A stretch of DNA of 16,955 bases from Paracoccaceae bacterium (GTDB taxonomy: Bacteria > Pseudomonadota > Alphaproteobacteria > Rhodobacterales > Rhodobacteraceae). The stretch lies in assembly GCA_011523445.1 (NCBI GenBank), contig WTGT01000313.1:1-16955 (forward strand), read 5' to 3'. The notes beneath the pieces were generated by a model. The model saw nothing but the letters and a program-made list of their open reading frames with translations. It was not told the origin of the DNA and searched no databases. The stretch's first letter is position 1; every line of letters begins with the position of its first letter. Both the position numbers and the translations under genes were made by a program. Below, piece by piece: positions 15,360 to 16,955 of the stretch.

Positions 15360-16139
15360 TTAAATCACGGACCCACGTGCGGCAATGCCACCATCAATTG
15401 TTACAATTGTTCCCGTAATGTATCCTGCTAAAGGCGAAGCAAGAAAAGCACATAAATCAGCAACTTCCTTGACAGTTGCAGGACGTTTGCCGGGGTAACG
15501 ATCATAAAGCTCTTCCCATCGCGCTTCATCGCCTAATATATCAATGGCTTTACGCTTCATAATTTTCAACATTCTATCGGTTGCAACCGGTCCAGGATTT
15601 ACACCTACAATCCTGATTCCATCATTTAGACTTCTTCCACCCAAAGCCTTAGTGAAAGACATCAAAGCTGCATTCCCGGTCGATCCTGCGAAATATGCTG
15701 CGTCCCAATTCTCTCCAGAATTTCCAATGACATTTACAATAACGCCACTTCGACCTTTCCGCCTAATCAAAAACGATCGCGACAATGTGATATATCCGAA
15801 TACCTTTAAATCGAAGCCCTCACGAATAGCTTCGTCGGATACTTCTTCAATATCGCCAGATGGGATATCTCCAGCGTTGTTAAATAAAATGTCATAATCA
15901 CCGGCTGCCTGATCAAGCTTTTGCATTGATTTGCTGCTACTCAGATCTGCTTCGTGCACGCGAATAGAAATATCGAATTTACTTGTTAAATCACGCGCCA
16001 AAGTCTGCATTGCTTCACCATCTCTTGCAGCTAGATGCAAGTTACAACCCTCTTTTGCTAATACTTTTGCAAGTCCTGCACCTATTCCCTTTGACGCGCC
16101 GGTAATTAAAGCAGTACTCCCCTTTAGCATTAAATCCAT
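15360..16139 (-). CDS. Short-chain dehydrogenase/reductase (SDR) family oxidoreductase
   Basis: The 259-residue protein is a Rossmann-fold NAD(P)-dependent oxidoreductase of the SDR family. It has the TGASKGIG cofactor motif at residues 13-20, NNAG at 87-90 and VNPGPVATDRM around 180-188. It ends with the usual ITGTIVTIDGG. The active-site region reads AAYFAGSTGNAALMSFTKALGG, so the standard YxxxK pair is not there: Tyr149 is followed by FAGS. I recall a subfamily with AGS-x-GNAAL in this place, so this may be a subfamily trait and not damage. The ATG at 16139 is preferred because GGGGAG lies 7 bp upstream; a TTG at 16163 falls inside the palindrome. The gene is divergent from the GntR regulator, which probably controls it. 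The substrate is unknown. Confidence 0.9.
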   Translation of the reverse strand: MDLMLKGSTALITGASKGIGAGLAKVLAKEGCNLHLAARDGEAMQTLARDLTSKFDISIRVHEADLSSSKSMQKLDQAAGDYDILFNNAGDIPSGDIEEVSDEAIREGFDLKVFGYITLSRSFLIRRKGRSGVIVNVIGNSGENWDAAYFAGSTGNAALMSFTKALGGRSLNDGIRIVGVNPGPVATDRMLKIMKRKAIDILGDEARWEELYDRYPGKRPATVKEVADLCAFLASPLAGYITGTIVTIDGGIAARGSVI

Positions 16140-16153
16140 AATAAACTCCCCTA

Positions 16154-16163
16154 TTGTATACAA
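16154..16163. promoter_or_regulatory. Candidate operator for the GntR-type regulator
   Basis: TTGTATACAA is a perfect 10 bp palindrome, 15 bp upstream of the SDR start codon and in the SDR/GntR intergenic region. GntR/FCD regulators often bind short palindromes with a GTATAC-like core. Two TTGTA half-sites in direct orientation occur at 16222-16226 and 16231-16235, nearer the regulator gene. Binding is inferred from position and symmetry only. Confidence 0.45.
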
Positions 16164-16289
16164 AATTTAAAAATTCGCATTCATTATTAGACTTCAAATA
16201 AATCTTTGGCTAGTTCTTTTTTTGTAAATGTTGTATCTTTAATAAAATCCTCTCTAAGAATGAAATAATTTAGTGCAAAAGACCATCCT

Positions 16290-16955
16290 ATGAACATTCA
16301 GCAGTCAACAGTAAGGAAAAGTACCCGCGCAGAAGTTTTGATGAATAAAATTGAGCAGATGATAGTCGATGGGATAATACTACCTGGTGAAAAATTAGAC
16401 GAGACAGTTTTAGCAAATAAGTTTGGAGTTTCTCGTACACCCGTAAGAGAGGCAATTCGTGCATTGACAGCAATTGGGTTGGTTGAAAATGCTGGTAGGC
16501 AAGGTGCTGAAGTATCGCAAGTGTCAGTTTCGATGCTGATCGAAATGTTTGAACTTATGGCAGTTTTGGAGGGTATGTGCGCCCAATTAGCGGCGCGACG
16601 TGCCACACAAGATGATAAACTTGGTATGATTGCTACCCATGAGCATTTGAAAAGTACCTTTGAAAGTGGCGATCATAAAGAATTCTATAATGTGAATTTG
16701 AAATTTCATGATCAATTATATTCTGCCGCTCATACACAATTTTTGGCTGGGCAAGCACACAGGTTAAGGCGTCGACTGTCTCCATACAGAATGCGTGTAA
16801 CGTATCAGCCAGGTCGAATGCGTGCGACACTAAGCGAGCACTTAGAGATTCTAAACGCCGTTAATGAGGGTGATGACAAATTAGCTATGGAGGCCGCTCG
16901 GTCGCATATGCGCCTAATAGGCAACGAATTAGAAGATTTCATAGCCTCACTTTCC
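16290..16955 (+). CDS. GntR family transcriptional regulator, FCD (FadR) subfamily, 3' end missing
   Basis: The frame is open from the ATG at 16290 to the end of the window, 222 codons without a stop. The N-terminal winged helix-turn-helix covers about residues 13-75, with ILPGEKLDETVLANKFGVSR then TPVREAIRALTAIGLVE, the GntR signature. The C-terminal all-helical FCD ligand-binding domain follows. It has the metal-site histidines at 140 (LKFHDQLY), 184 (SEHLEIL) and 206 (ARSHMRL). The usual Asp before the first His is Asn here (NVNLKFH). Normal FCD regulators have about 215-245 residues, so only a little is lost. It is divergent from the SDR gene and probably represses it. FCD regulators commonly respond to sugar acids or other organic acids; the effector here is unknown. 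AT-rich upstream DNA (TAAAAT near 16242) may hold its promoter. Confidence 0.93.
   Translation, partial: MNIQQSTVRKSTRAEVLMNKIEQMIVDGIILPGEKLDETVLANKFGVSRTPVREAIRALTAIGLVENAGRQGAEVSQVSVSMLIEMFELMAVLEGMCAQLAARRATQDDKLGMIATHEHLKSTFESGDHKEFYNVNLKFHDQLYSAAHTQFLAGQAHRLRRRLSPYRMRVTYQPGRMRATLSEHLEILNAVNEGDDKLAMEAARSHMRLIGNELEDFIASLS

Noticed and set aside
16298..16606. Minus-strand open frame of 102 codons
   Set aside because: It lies antisense to the helix-turn-helix part of the GntR regulator, which has clear family motifs on the + strand.

Overview
The window looks like chromosomal DNA of an alphaproteobacterium. The main support is a C4-type 5-aminolevulinate synthase (hemA), the alphaproteobacterial route to tetrapyrroles, beside an operon with the large-type cobaltochelatase subunit cobN. 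The genus cannot be told from the sequence. No tRNA, rRNA or CRISPR array was seen.

Left part, + strand (1-5603). An incomplete periplasmic substrate-binding protein overlaps by one base a membrane histidine kinase with a large helical periplasmic domain, which suggests a binding-protein/kinase sensor pair. A gluconolactonase/SMP-30-type lactone hydrolase follows, then hemA, which starts with TTG. hemA ends 5 bp before the stop codon of the oppositely oriented cobQ.

Middle part, - strand (5609-14424). This is a compact cobalamin operon, read from right to left: cbiD, cobK, cobW, cobN, cobO, cobQ. It covers C1 methylation/ring contraction product processing (CbiD), precorrin-6A reduction (CobK), cobalt delivery (CobW) and cobalt insertion (CobN). 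The last steps are corrin adenosylation (CobO) and side-chain amidation (CobQ). Spacing is tight: 5 bp between cbiD and cobK, 4 bp between cobW and cobN, and a 14 bp overlap of cobN with cobO. The cobS/cobT chelatase partners, the other methyltransferases and the late nucleotide-loop genes are not here. hemA supplies ALA, the first precursor of the same tetrapyrrole route.

Right part (14463-16955). The DNA changes character. A four-helix membrane protein of the DUF1772/anthrone oxygenase-like type is followed by about 300 bp of insertion-sequence debris. In that debris the C-terminal half of an IS21 helper ATPase (IstB) is joined in frame to the C-terminal end of an IS630-like transposase. 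Beyond it lie an SDR-family oxidoreductase and, divergent to it, a GntR/FCD regulator that runs off the window end. A perfect 10 bp palindrome in front of the SDR gene is a plausible operator. This segment is a good candidate for acquired or rearranged DNA next to the cobalamin operon.

No clearly undescribed system is present. The most notable points are the binding-protein/kinase pair, the chimeric transposase remnant with an apparent microhomology junction, the SDR without a normal YxxxK motif, and the mix of CbiD with CobN.
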